Shown: positions 34,002 through 44,280, counted from the stretch's first letter. The stretch is DNA of 64,000 nt from Guptibacillus algicola (GCF_020171805.1 NZ_JAIVAF010000005.1:1-64000); one strand, 5' to 3'. Numbers and translations: made by a program. Notes: generated by a model from the letters alone, not told the origin.

Positions 34002-34093
34002 GGTGTATCTTACCATAAAAAATCAGCGTGAATCGTCTTTATATGATAAGATTAATACTGTTAGAATTTCCTATATTTTATGAGGTGGGCTTA

Positions 34094-34537
34094 ATGAATC
34101 GGGATAAAAGGCAAGTCTTTCGTCATCAACTCTCTGTTCCTCTTGCAGCTAAAATGAGAGTAATAGAAGCGGGTGACAAACCTGATAGTAAAGAATGTAA
34201 TCATAAAATTTATATACATGACATCGGTCTTGAAGGTATTGGCTTCTCTACTGATCCTGAGTTAACAAAGCATACGGACTTAGAATTTGAATTAAAATTA
34301 AACGAGACGTTATTTCGAGTAACTGGTGAAGTCCTATGGCTAAAGGCAAACAACCCAGAGGATCCTAATACCAGGGCTAGTTTTAGTTACGGAGTAAAAT
34401 TCTATCTCAAAACCGAAAAACAATACTCCCTTGTCTTCCAGGAAGTGAATCGCTTTGCTATTAAGCGTCATAAGCGAAAACAAGAAATTCGCCAAATGAT
34501 GAAAGAAAAGCTACGACAAAAAGGTGAGACAAGGTAA
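34094..34537 (+). CDS. PilZ-domain protein (probable c-di-GMP binder)
   Basis: A 147-residue protein with the PilZ signature: an N-terminal RQVFR (RxxxR) followed by DIGLEGIGF (D/N-x-S/G-x-x-G) about 50 residues later. PilZ proteins bind cyclic di-GMP. The C-terminus is a charged helix (RHKRKQEIRQMMKEKLRQK). I chose the ATG at 34094, with TGAGGTGGG upstream; an earlier in-frame start at 34028 lacks a Shine-Dalgarno. Its partner is not evident from the context. Confidence 0.82.
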   Translation: MNRDKRQVFRHQLSVPLAAKMRVIEAGDKPDSKECNHKIYIHDIGLEGIGFSTDPELTKHTDLEFELKLNETLFRVTGEVLWLKANNPEDPNTRASFSYGVKFYLKTEKQYSLVFQEVNRFAIKRHKRKQEIRQMMKEKLRQKGETR

Positions 34538-34645
34538 CAGTTCTACCTGTTATCTTCTCATTTATTATTTTTATTTGAAGAATCCTTGCTTTTTTCAAAA
34601 AGCAATGATAAGATAAATCTTGTCGTCATTAAAGAACACTTTAAT

Positions 34646-34721
34646 GAGCCATTAGCTCAGTTGGTAGAGCATCTGACTTTTAATCAGAGGGTCGAAGGTT
34701 CGAATCCTTCATGGCTCACCA
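34646..34721 (+). tRNA. tRNA-Lys (anticodon TTT)
   Basis: A complete cloverleaf: acceptor GAGCCAT/ATGGCTC, D-arm TAGCTCAGTTGGTAGAGCA, anticodon loop CTTTTAA (TTT), T-arm GGTTCGAATCC, and an encoded CCA. First tRNA of the Lys-fMet-Asp-Phe cluster; the B. subtilis trnY cluster near purA is similar. Confidence 0.98.
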
Positions 34722-34778
34722 TTTTCTTTCCGCAGAGATACATAAATTGCTGAAAAGAAAGTTAACACGATCAATTTT

Positions 34779-34920
34779 ATACCGTCGCGGGGTGGAGCAA
34801 CGAGCGTTACTTCCATGAACCAACATCGAGTTGTTTGGACGGATACGCATCGTAGCATAACCTTGTAGAGGAAGAAACACAGCACTGCATATAGAAGCAG
34901 GTGCAGCACCATTTTCATTC
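34779..34920 (+). repeat. Partial initiator-tRNA copy followed by a structured element (copy 1)
   Basis: The 21 bp ending in CGCGGGGTGGAGCA (34779-34799) repeat the start of the real tRNA-Met and its upstream bases (34921-34941). The copy breaks off after GAGCA into ACGAGC and then a sequence unrelated to tRNA. That tail shares CGAGTTGT and GAGGAAG with copy 2 at 35204. No anticodon or T-arm is present, so this is not a functional tRNA. Confidence 0.8.
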
Positions 34921-34927
34921 ATACCGT

Positions 34928-35005
<78 letters not shown>

Positions 35006-35115
35006 AATAAAATTTTAACTACGTCGATTATGCTTCGAAGTTAAAATTTAATGGTAGTCCTTTAGGGCAACCTAAACTCATAATTAATAGTTTACAGTTT
35101 ACTACGTAATAGTAC

Positions 35116-35191
35116 GGTCCCGTGGTGTAGCGGTTAACATGCCTGCCTGTCACGCAGGAGATCGCGGGTTCGATTCCCGTCGGGACCGCCA
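35116..35191 (+). tRNA. tRNA-Asp (anticodon GTC)
   Basis: Acceptor GGTCCCG/CGGGACC, D-arm with AGCGGTTAACAT, anticodon loop CTGTCAC (GTC), T-arm CGGGTTCGATTCCCG, and an encoded CCA after discriminator G. Confidence 0.98.
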
Positions 35192-35203
35192 TTTAATCTT
35201 TAA

Positions 35204-35352
35204 GGCTCTGTAGCTCAGTCGGTAGAGCAACGAGCAAAGCATCACTGAATATCCGACGAGTTGTCCCGACACAGCAAGCTGCGAAGCGTTGCTAGAAGAG
35301 GAAGGGACAGTGGTTTTACTCAGCATAACCTGATGGACATTTAAACAAACAT
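35204..35352 (+). repeat. Partial tRNA-Phe copy followed by a structured element (copy 2)
   Basis: Positions 35204-35229 repeat the first 26 nt of tRNA-Phe (through the D-arm GAGCA), then switch to ACGAGC and non-tRNA sequence. The tail has a TGTCCC...GGGACA stem (35262-35308 region) enclosing an AGCAA/TTGCT hairpin, and shares CGAGTTGT and GAGGAAG with copy 1. The complete tRNA-Phe starts right after, at 35353. Confidence 0.8.
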
Positions 35353-35428
35353 GGCTCTGTAGCTCAGTCGGTAGAGCAGTGGACTGAAAATCCACGTGTC
35401 GGCGGTTCGATTCCGTCCGGAGCCACCA
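35353..35428 (+). tRNA. tRNA-Phe (anticodon GAA)
   Basis: Acceptor GGCTCTG/CGGAGCC with one G-U pair, D-arm TAGCTCAGTCGGTAGAGCA, anticodon loop CTGAAAA (GAA), T-arm GGCGGTTCGATTCCGTC, and an encoded CCA. Confidence 0.97.
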
Positions 35429-35661
35429 TTTCTAACTATTAATATGACTATATACAAGCATGTCTCTACGGAGATGTGCTTTTTTGTGTTTACAGAACAC
35501 TGCAATTTATAGCATTACTACCAAGGAATACCACAATCATGACGAATAGACTACATTTGTGTTACAAAATGGGGAGTAATACCCTATTGACTTTGTATGT
35601 ATGTTAAAGTTCAAATCGTGAGTAAATTTATAAGCGTAAGCAAATCGCAGGAGGAAACATT

Positions 35662-37056
35662 ATGGCAACATCTAAGCTAGTAAAAAGAGTGTGTCAATCC
35701 GTAGCTCTATTCTCGTTAATAAGTGTTAGCATGCTTACTGGTGTCGAGCCAGCAAGTGCTACTGTATATAATATGATGAAACCAGTCTATCACGTATACA
35801 TAGATGGTAATAATGTAGGAACGATCGATGATAAAGAACTTTTTACAAATAAAATAGATAAGATGAAAGAAGAAAGACAAACAGACGATTTAACCTTAAT
35901 GGTCAAAAACGATCTTGAAATAGTCCCGAAACGGTTGTTTCAGCCTTCATATGATAATGAAGAAACCTTAAATAAAATTGATAATGAATTAACCTTTGTA
36001 GCAAAGGGATATGAACTATCATTTAACAATGAATCTGTAGGAGTCTTCCCGAATGAGTCCCAAGCTAAACAATCACTTTGGGAATATGCAAAGCCGTTTC
36101 TATCAGAAGACAAAGTGAAAGAAATCGAGAGCAAGGTTGAGGAAGATGATAATAAACATCCAGCTGATTTCTTAGAGCTTTCTACTACTTTTTCCATTGA
36201 AGAAGTTGAAACAAAGAAAGAGAATGTGTTAACTGATGAAGAAGGCGTAACTCGAATTGAAGAGGGCTACACGAAGGAAGTGGAGAAAGAAGTCGGTGAG
36301 GGTGAAACACTAGCTGACCTCGCTGAGGAATTCGATATGGATGAATCAGAGATTAGAGAACTTAACGATCTCTCAAATGAAGAAACAATAGAAGATCTTA
36401 ATCAGGTGAAAGTACTTGAAAAGAAAATCGTAAAAGTACTTGAAACTGAAGAAGTGATTAAAGATGAAGAAATTGGTTTTGATACAGAAACTACTGAAAG
36501 TGATTCGCTTTTAAAAGGTAAGAAGGAAGTTACCCAGTCTGGTGAAAAAGGCGAGAAGAAGGTAACATATAGCGTTTCTAAAGAAAACGGTGAGGTAATA
36601 AAGGAAGATATCATCAAAGAGGAAGTTACGAAAGAGCCAGTTAAGAAGAAAGTAATGATTGGCACGAAAGAGATTCCTTCGAAAGGTACAGGATCCTTCG
36701 CATGGCCAGCTGTCGGTGGTACGATAACAAGTAAACAGGGAGAGCGCTGGGGATCTTTCCATAAAGGAATCGATATCGCAGGCGTCTCAGATCGAACGAT
36801 TAAGACTGTAGATAATGGTAAAGTTACTGCAGCTGGTAAACGAAATGGTTATGGCAATCAAGTAACCATTAATCATAACAATGGAATGAAAACGACCTAT
36901 TCTCATCTTTCTTCTATTTCTGTCTCTGTAGGAGACACAGTGCAGAAAGGCGACAAGATTGGCGTGATGGGTACTACAGGGAAATCTACAGGAATCCACC
37001 TTCATTTTGAAGTGTACAAAAACGGTAAGCTCCAAAACCCAATGAAATACCTTTAA
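35662..37056 (+). CDS. Secreted M23 peptidoglycan endopeptidase with LysM and G5 domains
   Basis: A 464-residue exported protein. Signal peptide residues 1-34 (ending near PASATVY), a region with two DUF-like repeats, a LysM-like segment (EVGEGETLADLAEEF...), a G5 domain (about 300-340) and a C-terminal M23 domain with HKGIDIAG and HLHFEVYKNG metal-binding motifs. It should cut peptide cross-links in the wall. It lies just upstream of walRK, whose product regulates such hydrolases. GCAGGAGGAA precedes the ATG. Confidence 0.9.
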   Translation: MATSKLVKRVCQSVALFSLISVSMLTGVEPASATVYNMMKPVYHVYIDGNNVGTIDDKELFTNKIDKMKEERQTDDLTLMVKNDLEIVPKRLFQPSYDNEETLNKIDNELTFVAKGYELSFNNESVGVFPNESQAKQSLWEYAKPFLSEDKVKEIESKVEEDDNKHPADFLELSTTFSIEEVETKKENVLTDEEGVTRIEEGYTKEVEKEVGEGETLADLAEEFDMDESEIRELNDLSNEETIEDLNQVKVLEKKIVKVLETEEVIKDEEIGFDTETTESDSLLKGKKEVTQSGEKGEKKVTYSVSKENGEVIKEDIIKEEVTKEPVKKKVMIGTKEIPSKGTGSFAWPAVGGTITSKQGERWGSFHKGIDIAGVSDRTIKTVDNGKVTAAGKRNGYGNQVTINHNNGMKTTYSHLSSISVSVGDTVQKGDKIGVMGTTGKSTGIHLHFEVYKNGKLQNPMKYL

Positions 37057-37061
37057 GAAGA

Positions 37062-37090
37062 AAAACCTTCAGTTGTTGCTGAAGGTTTTC
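37062..37090 (+). terminator. Terminator after the M23 peptidase gene
   Basis: An 11-bp stem (AAAACCTTCAG with its complement) with a short loop lies just after the stop codon. Confidence 0.85.
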
Positions 37091-37132
37091 AGTTTATTTG
37101 AAAGGTACTCCTCCTACATTTGTAGCAAATGC

Positions 37133-37250
37133 AGGCTCACCGCCCGCCCCGCGGAAAGCGAGCATCCTGGAGCGGAAATCTCCACCATACTATTGGATAG
37201 TACTGTTTTTTCTAAACTGTCTCGACAGTCTGAAAATCTTCAGCTCTTAC
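37133..37250. repeat. Dispersed palindromic repeat, partial copy
   Basis: Positions 37133-37189 match 54915-54971 almost exactly (GGCTCACCGCCCGCCCCGCG, then AAAGCGAGCATCCTGGAGC). Two small hairpins (TACTAT/ATAGTA and ACTGTC/GACAGT) follow to about 37250. This is the right half of a GC-rich repeat that is common in Bacillaceae intergenic regions. The 37057-37388 gap holds only this, the terminator and the walR promoter region; I see no gene. Confidence 0.75.
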
Positions 37251-37388
37251 TGGAGGTTTTCTTTTTACATGTGCCGCTTTAGGGTAGATGATAAATAAAA
37301 TAGTTATAATATGATAGAATAGACGAAATAAGACATGACTTTTACTTGAAAATACATAAATCTGTATTACTAAAAAGGAGCGTTCATA

Positions 37389-38093
37389 ATGGACAAGAAG
37401 ATTCTTGTTGTAGACGATGAAAAACCCATTGCTGATATACTTCAGTTTAACCTTGAAAAGGAAGGCTTTACTGTTGTATGCGCTTACGATGGAGATGAAG
37501 CAATTGCAAAGGTTGAAGAAGAAAATCCTGATATGATTCTCCTTGATATCATGCTGCCACAGCGTGATGGTATGGAAGTATGCCGAGAAGTGAGAAAGAA
37601 ATACGAAATGCCAATCATCATGCTGACAGCGAAGGACTCTGAAATAGACAAAGTTCTTGGACTTGAGCTTGGTGCAGATGACTATGTTACGAAACCTTTC
37701 AGCACGAGAGAGTTGATTGCGAGAGTTAAAGCAAACTTAAGACGTCGTCAGCAAGAGCCTGAGAAAGAATCATCAACGAACTCCGTAATCAATGTTGGAG
37801 CTCTGACGATTCACCCTGATGCTTATTTAGTGACAAAACGAGAAGAGTCAATCGAATTAACACACCGCGAGTTTGAGCTACTACACTACCTCTCTAAGCA
37901 TATAGGACAGGTCATGACACGTGAGCACCTTTTACAAACGGTATGGGGCTATGATTATTTTGGTGATGTAAGAACGGTAGATGTAACAGTGCGTAGACTT
38001 CGGGAAAAGGTAGAAGATAATCCGAGCCATCCATCATGGATCATTACTAGACGTGGGGTTGGTTACTATATGCGTGAGCCGGAACAGGAGTAG
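37389..38093 (+). CDS. walR: Cell-wall response regulator WalR (YycF)
   Basis: A 234-residue OmpR-family regulator and the essential partner of WalK. It has receiver-domain residues DDE near the N-terminus, phosphorylated Asp53 in [13 protein letters not shown] and a C-terminal winged helix ([15 protein letters not shown]). AAAGGAGCG precedes the ATG. First gene of walRKHIJ-htrA. Confidence 0.98.
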   Translation: MDKKILVVDDEKPIADILQFNLEKEGFTVVCAYDGDEAIAKVEEENPDMILLDIMLPQRDGMEVCREVRKKYEMPIIMLTAKDSEIDKVLGLELGADDYVTKPFSTRELIARVKANLRRRQQEPEKESSTNSVINVGALTIHPDAYLVTKREESIELTHREFELLHYLSKHIGQVMTREHLLQTVWGYDYFGDVRTVDVTVRRLREKVEDNPSHPSWIITRRGVGYYMREPEQE

Positions 38094-38103
38094 TTAGATA
38101 TAA

Positions 38104-39906
38104 ATGGGGAAAGTCGGCTTTTTTAAATCCATACATTTTAAGTTTGCAATTGTATATGTTCTGCTTATTCTTATCGCTATCCAATTTATTTCGGTGTATT
38201 TCAACGATAAGCTTGAAGAACAGTTTGAGCAAAACTATGTTAATTCCGTTAAAGATCGCGCACAACTGCTTGCTGAAAATGTTTCTGGTCAAATAAACAG
38301 TAAGAGTGATGAAGAAAGTAATTCTATATCTGATTTAATAGCGAATTTTAATCAAAAGGAAATTCGCCAAATCTATGTCATCAATTCACTCGGTCAGATT
38401 GTAGGGTCTCTCTACGACGACGAATTAGTCGGGTCACTTTCAACGAATGATTATGTGAACAGTGCTCTAAACGGAATTGATGATCAAGATATATTAGTAG
38501 ATGAAGATGGAGAGCGGTTTTTCGTTTACAGCGTGGCGGTTGAAGGGGATTCAAATTCCACTGTAGGCGCTGTCTACATTCAAGCAGATATGGAGCATGT
38601 ATTTAAACAAGCAAACGAAGTAAACAAGCTATTAGCTCAATCCGCACTTATTGCGCTTGTATTAACCGGCTTATTAGGAATCGTAATCTCTCGTACGATT
38701 ACGAGGCCTATATCAGATATGCGTAAACAAGCGCTTGTTATGGCACGGGGAGATTTCACCCGTAAGGTAAAAGTATATGGAGAAGACGAAATTGGTCAAC
38801 TTGCGTTAGCTTTTAATGATTTAACAAGAAGGCTGCAGGAGGCTAATGCGATTACTGAGGGTGAACGCCGGAAGCTAACATCAGTCCTCGCATATATGAC
38901 AGATGGCGTTATTGCTACTGATCGTGAAGGAATGATCATCCTTATGAATGATCGAGCTGAAGAGATGATGGATGTTTCGCGTGAAACAGCTCTAGGTACG
39001 CCTATAAATAAAGTGCTCCAATATGCTGAAGAGAAGACGTGGGATGATCTCTACAATGGTCCAGACTCAGTCATTCTCGATTTAAGCAACGACCATCAAA
39101 CGTTTATCATCCGAGTGAACTTCTCTATCATTCACAAAGAAGATGGCCCTATAAATGGCTTAATTGCCGTTCTACACGATATTACAGAGCAAGAGCAGCT
39201 AGAGCAAGAACGTAGAGAATTCGTCGTGAACGTCTCTCATGAGCTTCGTACGCCTCTTACAACGATGAGAAGCTACCTTGAAGCTCTTCAAGAAGGAGCC
39301 CTTTCTGATCCGGAGATTGCGCCACGTTTCTTAAGCGTGACCCAAAATGAAACGGAACGTATGATCAGACTTGTAAATGATCTACTTCAACTATCAAAAA
39401 TGGATAAAAAAGAATATCGTCTTGAATTTAGTGAAATCAATTTTGTGGAAATGTTTGATGAAGTTCTAGATCGGTTTGAAATGTCGAAGCGGGAGAACAT
39501 TGAGATCGTTCGTCAGCTACCTACTGCCGCAATTTATACAAGAATCGATCGAGATAAAATGACGCAGGTTCTTGATAACATCATTTCAAATGCGATTAAG
39601 TATTCTCCAGAAGGTGGTACGATTACAGCTCGATGTTGGACGATAGGTAAAAAGGTTCGTATTAGTATTAGTGATCAAGGTGTAGGAATTCCTAAGAACA
39701 ATTTATCCAAAATCTTCGACCGTTTTTACCGTGTTGATAAAGCACGCTCTCGCCAACTTGGTGGTACTGGACTAGGGTTAGCAATTGCGAAGGAAATGAT
39801 CAATGCCCATCATGGAGACATCTGGGCAGAAAGTAAGTGGGGTAAAGGGACAACTATTTACTTTACACTTCCTTATAAGCGCATAAGGGAGGCCGAAGAC
39901 GAATGA
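38104..39906 (+). CDS. walK: Cell-wall sensor histidine kinase WalK (YycG)
   Basis: A 600-residue kinase. TM1 (about 14-36), an extracytoplasmic sensor domain, TM2 (about 180-202), HAMP, PAS (about 260-360), a HisKA domain with phospho-acceptor His379 in NVSHELRTPLT and the ATPase domain with NAIKYSPEGG and GGTGLGLAIAKEM. It senses the state of the wall and controls autolysins through WalR. A parS-like 16-mer lies inside the gene at 38973. It overlaps walH by 4 nt. Confidence 0.98.
   Translation: MGKVGFFKSIHFKFAIVYVLLILIAIQFISVYFNDKLEEQFEQNYVNSVKDRAQLLAENVSGQINSKSDEESNSISDLIANFNQKEIRQIYVINSLGQIVGSLYDDELVGSLSTNDYVNSALNGIDDQDILVDEDGERFFVYSVAVEGDSNSTVGAVYIQADMEHVFKQANEVNKLLAQSALIALVLTGLLGIVISRTITRPISDMRKQALVMARGDFTRKVKVYGEDEIGQLALAFNDLTRRLQEANAITEGERRKLTSVLAYMTDGVIATDREGMIILMNDRAEEMMDVSRETALGTPINKVLQYAEEKTWDDLYNGPDSVILDLSNDHQTFIIRVNFSIIHKEDGPINGLIAVLHDITEQEQLEQERREFVVNVSHELRTPLTTMRSYLEALQEGALSDPEIAPRFLSVTQNETERMIRLVNDLLQLSKMDKKEYRLEFSEINFVEMFDEVLDRFEMSKRENIEIVRQLPTAAIYTRIDRDKMTQVLDNIISNAIKYSPEGGTITARCWTIGKKVRISISDQGVGIPKNNLSKIFDRFYRVDKARSRQLGGTGLGLAIAKEMINAHHGDIWAESKWGKGTTIYFTLPYKRIREAEDE
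38973..38988. promoter_or_regulatory. parS-like 16-mer inside walK
   Basis: TGTTTCGCGTGAAACA differs from the parS consensus TGTTNCACGTGAAACA at one central position (A to G), which breaks the CACGTG core. Binding is uncertain; it may be chance. Confidence 0.35.
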
Positions 39907-41276
39907 GAATGACCAAAAAGCATTTAGAGACGATTAAGACCATTCTGTTGAACGTCTTAGTTATTTTAAGTCTCGTCTTAACCTGGCAAATCTGGACATT
40001 TGAAGAGGATTATGAGAAAGAAACTACGCCTACTGAGAATAAGACAGTCGGTGTAAAGGAAGTGGACTTGAATCAAGTCATAAAGCCGAATCAAGTTGTC
40101 TTTCATCAAGACGATCGGCATTTCACATCATTTGAACGGAAAACAATCGATTCCTATTATACTGACTTCATCTCAGGCACTAGAGTGAAATCAGTGATGA
40201 TGGTAGATAACATCGATAGTTTAGTGAATCGTAATGAAAGTATTGAGTTTGTGTTTCCTACATCTCTATCAAACGATGTATTGAAAAGCCTTGTTAGTGT
40301 CGCAAAAGGTGATATTCCTCTCGAAGTTTTTGATCGAATTATTATACCTTCAGCTCAATCGGGGAAAAACAATGAAGTCATCTTCTTAAATAGCTCAAAC
40401 CAGAATGGGATGAGAGCAACGGTTGATGTGTCTAGCGATATGAAAGCTTGGTTCAGTGATAACTTTTCAACTCTAGAATCTTCAGAATCGAAAGTGACAA
40501 GAGCTAGGTCGTATCAAATCAGTGACAATACTCCGGTCTTCTATTTGCCTACAAATGAAATTCAGATGAAATCATATCGTGTCAGCACGGATGAACTGAC
40601 GAATATTGACTCATTCATCACGGCGCTATTTCCTGATGAGAATGCGGTAGAAGAAAATACCGTTATCAACTCATCATCTCTATATACAGATGGAAGCCGT
40701 GATTTGAAATATGATAAACCGAGCGATTATATGGTTTTTCAAAACCCGTCATCTACATCGAGTAACTTTGTTGCAAATGAAGCACCAATAATGAACGCCT
40801 ATGGATTTATCAACAAGCATTTCGGCTTTCAGGTAAGTGATCCAAACGATGATTATTTTCTTAGTGAGTGGGTTACATCATCAAAAACTAAAACGGATCG
40901 TATAACATTTAGGTTGAATACACAAGGATACCCAGTATTCAGTCCTTCTCAGGATGACTTAGATGAGATCGTCGTGACCTTAAAAAACAATGAAATTAGC
41001 ACGTATAAGCGCATGCTTAAAGTCATTCAATACGCAAATGATACCGATACGAGTAACATCCCTTCCTATGATGAAGTAATTTCTTTATTAGACGAGGGAA
41101 ATTTCAAAAAGAATGCGATCACGAATTTTACGATTGGATATACGATTACTCCCAACAGATCAGACAGCTTGTATGATGATTATGAGATTGTCCCTCAGTG
41201 GTACATTAAATTGAATCAAACGTGGACACCTCTTCAGAATGTAGATCAAGGAGGGGACGATATTGGATTGGAATAG
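39903..41276 (+). CDS. walH: WalK regulator YycH (WalH)
   Basis: A 457-residue protein with one N-terminal transmembrane helix (about residues 12-30, LLNVLVILSLVLTWQIW) and a large extracytoplasmic part, typical of YycH. In B. subtilis YycH and YycI form a membrane complex that restrains WalK. It starts by ATGA overlap with walK, and walI overlaps its 3' end by 14 nt. Confidence 0.92.
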   Translation: MRMTKKHLETIKTILLNVLVILSLVLTWQIWTFEEDYEKETTPTENKTVGVKEVDLNQVIKPNQVVFHQDDRHFTSFERKTIDSYYTDFISGTRVKSVMMVDNIDSLVNRNESIEFVFPTSLSNDVLKSLVSVAKGDIPLEVFDRIIIPSAQSGKNNEVIFLNSSNQNGMRATVDVSSDMKAWFSDNFSTLESSESKVTRARSYQISDNTPVFYLPTNEIQMKSYRVSTDELTNIDSFITALFPDENAVEENTVINSSSLYTDGSRDLKYDKPSDYMVFQNPSSTSSNFVANEAPIMNAYGFINKHFGFQVSDPNDDYFLSEWVTSSKTKTDRITFRLNTQGYPVFSPSQDDLDEIVVTLKNNEISTYKRMLKVIQYANDTDTSNIPSYDEVISLLDEGNFKKNAITNFTIGYTITPNRSDSLYDDYEIVPQWYIKLNQTWTPLQNVDQGGDDIGLE

Positions 41277-42171
41277 AACAAAAACAATACTCATTCTCAC
41301 CTTCCTTGTGTTTAATATTTTTCTTTTGAGCAACTTGATTAAGAAACAAACCGCAATGAGTGGTCATGAGCAATTAAAGCAGGTAACACTAGAAGAAAAG
41401 CTTGCTAGCTACAATGTGACTTACAAACAAAAGCCATCTATACAATCTCAGAACATGCCTTTCATTAGTGGGAAAGTACATGAATTTAATGAAAAGGAAG
41501 AAAAAACGCTTGAAGAAGGCACGGGTCAAGAAATCGAACTAGATGGTAATAAGTTGATCTCTACATTGGAAAAGCCATATCCAATCAAGGATCCAACCCT
41601 ACCTTCAGCCTTTTCTATTTTCTTAGAAACCTACGTTTATGAAGGGTCTAAATACGAGTATTCTCATTCTGCAAATGATAAAAACATCATTTATTTTGTG
41701 GAAACGTATGAGGATGATCGACCGATTTATAATCAGAGTTCTGGAATGCTAATCGTTACGATGGAAGACGATAAGGTAATTTCCTACACGCAAACATACC
41801 TCAATCTTGATGCGATTACAGATGAGAGAAAGATAGATCCTGCTTCAGACGCAATAGAAGTGTTATTAAATCAACAAGAATTAGAGTTAAATGACGTTGT
41901 GGAAGATGTTTCTTTAGGGTACTATACGGTGACGAGTGAGGATGAAAGAGAGAAGATTGTCTTTGTTCCAACATGGCGTGTTGTACTAACGAATTCAAAG
42001 AAGGAAGATGAAGAGCCTGAGGTTTATTACGTAGATGCAATAGAAAAGAATGTTTTCAGTGATCCGAAAGATAATGAAGAGGTCGAAGAAAGTGAGAAAG
42101 GCAATGATGAGACGAACGATACATCCATCATAGATCCATCTACACCACAACCTTCGACAGGGGAAAAATAG
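41263..42171 (+). CDS. walI: WalK regulator YycI (WalI)
   Basis: A 302-residue YycI with one N-terminal transmembrane helix ([15 protein letters not shown]) and an extracytoplasmic domain. It ends in a low-complexity acidic/Thr-Pro tail ([15 protein letters not shown]). The start is TTG at 41263, with AAGGAGGGG upstream. It partners WalH in controlling WalK. Confidence 0.92.
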   Translation: MDWNRTKTILILTFLVFNIFLLSNLIKKQTAMSGHEQLKQVTLEEKLASYNVTYKQKPSIQSQNMPFISGKVHEFNEKEEKTLEEGTGQEIELDGNKLISTLEKPYPIKDPTLPSAFSIFLETYVYEGSKYEYSHSANDKNIIYFVETYEDDRPIYNQSSGMLIVTMEDDKVISYTQTYLNLDAITDERKIDPASDAIEVLLNQQELELNDVVEDVSLGYYTVTSEDEREKIVFVPTWRVVLTNSKKEDEEPEVYYVDAIEKNVFSDPKDNEEVEESEKGNDETNDTSIIDPSTPQPSTGEK

Positions 42172-42185
42172 GAGAGGAATGTAAT

Positions 42186-42980
42186 ATGTCTCTTAAATTC
42201 AGCGTGCTTGCAAGCGGTAGTACAGGAAATGCACTATTTGTAGGTACCGAAAAACAGAAATTCTTGGTTGATGCCGGGTTGAGCGGGAAGAAGCTTGAAG
42301 AACTCCTCGCGAAAGCACACATCGACCCAAAGGAAATAGATGGTTTGCTCGTAACTCATGAACACAGTGACCATATCAAAGGTCTCGGCATCTTTGCACG
42401 CCGTTACAAACTACCGATCTACGCCAACGAAAAAACATGGCAGGCGATGGAGCGGTCGATTGGTGAAATCCCTCTCGATCAGAAATTTCATTTTGATATG
42501 GAAACTGTTAAAACGTTTCATGATTTAGATGTAGAGACGTTCGGTGTGTCTCATGATGCAGCTGAACCTATGTTTTATGTGTTTCACCATGAAGGTAAGA
42601 AATTAAGTCTAGCAACTGATCTTGGATACGTTAGTGAACGGATAAAGGGAACTATTCGTAATTCTGATATGCTTATTTTTGAGGCAAATCATGACATCAA
42701 CATGTTGATGATGGGAAGGTATCCTTGGAACGTCAAAAGAAGAATACTTGGAGATATGGGGCATGTTTCGAATGAAGATGCAGCAGCGGCCCTTGCAGAT
42801 ATCATAGGTGAAAAAACGAAGCGTATTTATTTAGCCCATTTAAGTAAAGATAATAACATGAAGGACCTGGCAAGGTTGTCAGTCCAACAGTCTCTTGAAC
42901 AAAATGGCTTTGGTGTAGGTGAACAGTTTGATCTCTATGACACAGATCCTACAGCCCCTACGCTTCTAACGAAAATATGA
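42186..42980 (+). CDS. walJ: Metallo-beta-lactamase-fold hydrolase WalJ (YycJ)
   Basis: A 264-residue MBL-fold protein with the metal motif [12 protein letters not shown], a downstream His/Asp set ([15 protein letters not shown]) and HLSKDNN. YycJ homologues are 5'-3' exonucleases implicated in mismatch repair and are encoded with walRK. GGAGAGGAATG precedes the ATG. Confidence 0.94.
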   Translation: MSLKFSVLASGSTGNALFVGTEKQKFLVDAGLSGKKLEELLAKAHIDPKEIDGLLVTHEHSDHIKGLGIFARRYKLPIYANEKTWQAMERSIGEIPLDQKFHFDMETVKTFHDLDVETFGVSHDAAEPMFYVFHHEGKKLSLATDLGYVSERIKGTIRNSDMLIFEANHDINMLMMGRYPWNVKRRILGDMGHVSNEDAAAALADIIGEKTKRIYLAHLSKDNNMKDLARLSVQQSLEQNGFGVGEQFDLYDTDPTAPTLLTKI

Positions 42981-43049
42981 TAAACGTTCAAGGGTTGAAG
43001 TTGGAAGGATAGTCTCACTAAGGTCCACCTTTTTGATAGGAAAGGAAAG

Positions 43050-44273
43050 GTGAGAAAATTGGGCTTTTATGATGGTGAGGATTATAGCCGGACCACCAAA
43101 CAGAAGGGGAATCGTGGTGGTGCATTAGTTGCTGGATTTCTTGGTGCTATTCTAGGAGCATTGATCATTCTTTTTACGATTCCGGCATTATCTGATCTAG
43201 GAGTATTGCCAGAGGTGACATCTCCCGCACCTGAAGAAGAATTAAACGATGAGCTTGCTCAAGACCCCATTACAAAGAGCATCAGTGTCGATGTAACGAA
43301 CGACATTACTACAGCGGTAGAGAAGGTTAATGAGGCTGTTGTAGGGGTTATTAATCTCCAGAAGACTGATTTCTGGGCTGAAGATTATGGAGAAGCCGGT
43401 GCAGGTTCAGGTGTTATCTACAAAAAGCAGGGTGATACAGCGTTTGTTGTCACAAATAATCATGTTGTTCAGGGTGCAAGTCAGATAGAAGTTAGTTTAA
43501 ATGCTGAGCAACGTGTCGCTGCTGAGTTGGTCGGTACGGATCCACTCATGGATCTTGCGGTTTTGAAGATTCCAGCAGAAAATGTAACGATGGTGGCTGA
43601 TTTTGGAGACTCAGATAAGCTAAAGCCTGGTGAGCCAGCCGTTGCTATTGGAAATCCCTTAGGCTTTCTTGAAGGAACTGTTACGCAAGGCATCGTAAGT
43701 AACCCTGAGCGCTCATTTCCTGTTGATACAGACCAAAACGGTACGATCGATTGGAATGCTGATGTTATTCAAACGGATGCATCGATTAACCCTGGGAATA
43801 GCGGAGGCGCTCTAATTAACATCTCAGGGCAGTTAATCGGAATCAATTCGATGAAAATAGCGAAATCAAGTGTTGAGGGCATCGGATTTGCGATTCCTAT
43901 CAACATTGCAGAGCCTATCATTAATGATCTAGAAACGTATGGAGAAGTGAGAAGACCGCAAATTGGGGTTGGAACGAAATCGCTGTCTGAAATTCCAACT
44001 TACCATTGGAGTGAATCCTTGAAACTTCCGGTTGATATTGATTACGGCGTAGTCATTATGAGTGTCTTTCCAACATCAGCCGCATACCAAGCGGGTCTAA
44101 AAGAACTAGATGTGATTACAGCTCTGGACGGTGAAACCATCAAAAATTCAATCGACCTACGAAAATTCCTATACTCTCAAAAAGAAATTGGAGATACAGT
44201 CACGATGACGATCTATCGTGAAGGAAAGAAACAAAATGTAAAAGTGACATTATCTGAGCAACAAACCTCATAA
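43050..44273 (+). CDS. htrA: HtrA-family serine protease (HtrC/YycK-like)
   Basis: A 407-residue membrane-anchored protease. After a cytoplasmic N-terminus comes one transmembrane helix (about 27-48), then the trypsin-like domain with catalytic His in TNNHVV, Asp in DLAVLKI and Ser in NPGNSGGAL, and a C-terminal PDZ domain (PTSAAYQAGLKELDVI). It is a quality-control protease at the membrane-wall interface. The start is GTG at 43050 with GGAAAGG upstream. Its place after walJ matches B. subtilis htrC. Confidence 0.93.
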   Translation: MRKLGFYDGEDYSRTTKQKGNRGGALVAGFLGAILGALIILFTIPALSDLGVLPEVTSPAPEEELNDELAQDPITKSISVDVTNDITTAVEKVNEAVVGVINLQKTDFWAEDYGEAGAGSGVIYKKQGDTAFVVTNNHVVQGASQIEVSLNAEQRVAAELVGTDPLMDLAVLKIPAENVTMVADFGDSDKLKPGEPAVAIGNPLGFLEGTVTQGIVSNPERSFPVDTDQNGTIDWNADVIQTDASINPGNSGGALINISGQLIGINSMKIAKSSVEGIGFAIPINIAEPIINDLETYGEVRRPQIGVGTKSLSEIPTYHWSESLKLPVDIDYGVVIMSVFPTSAAYQAGLKELDVITALDGETIKNSIDLRKFLYSQKEIGDTVTMTIYREGKKQNVKVTLSEQQTS

Positions 44274-44280
44274 TCAATGA

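Noticed and set aside
34786-34920. tRNA with an intron (group I) or a second intact tRNA-Met
   Set aside because: No 3' half follows the element; the complete tRNA starts anew, so it is a partial duplication and not an interrupted gene.
35540-35615. WalR operator (TGTWAH-N5-TGTWAH) upstream of the M23 peptidase gene
   Set aside because: TGTATG and TGTTAA occur but with a 2-nt gap instead of 5; I could not support a real site.
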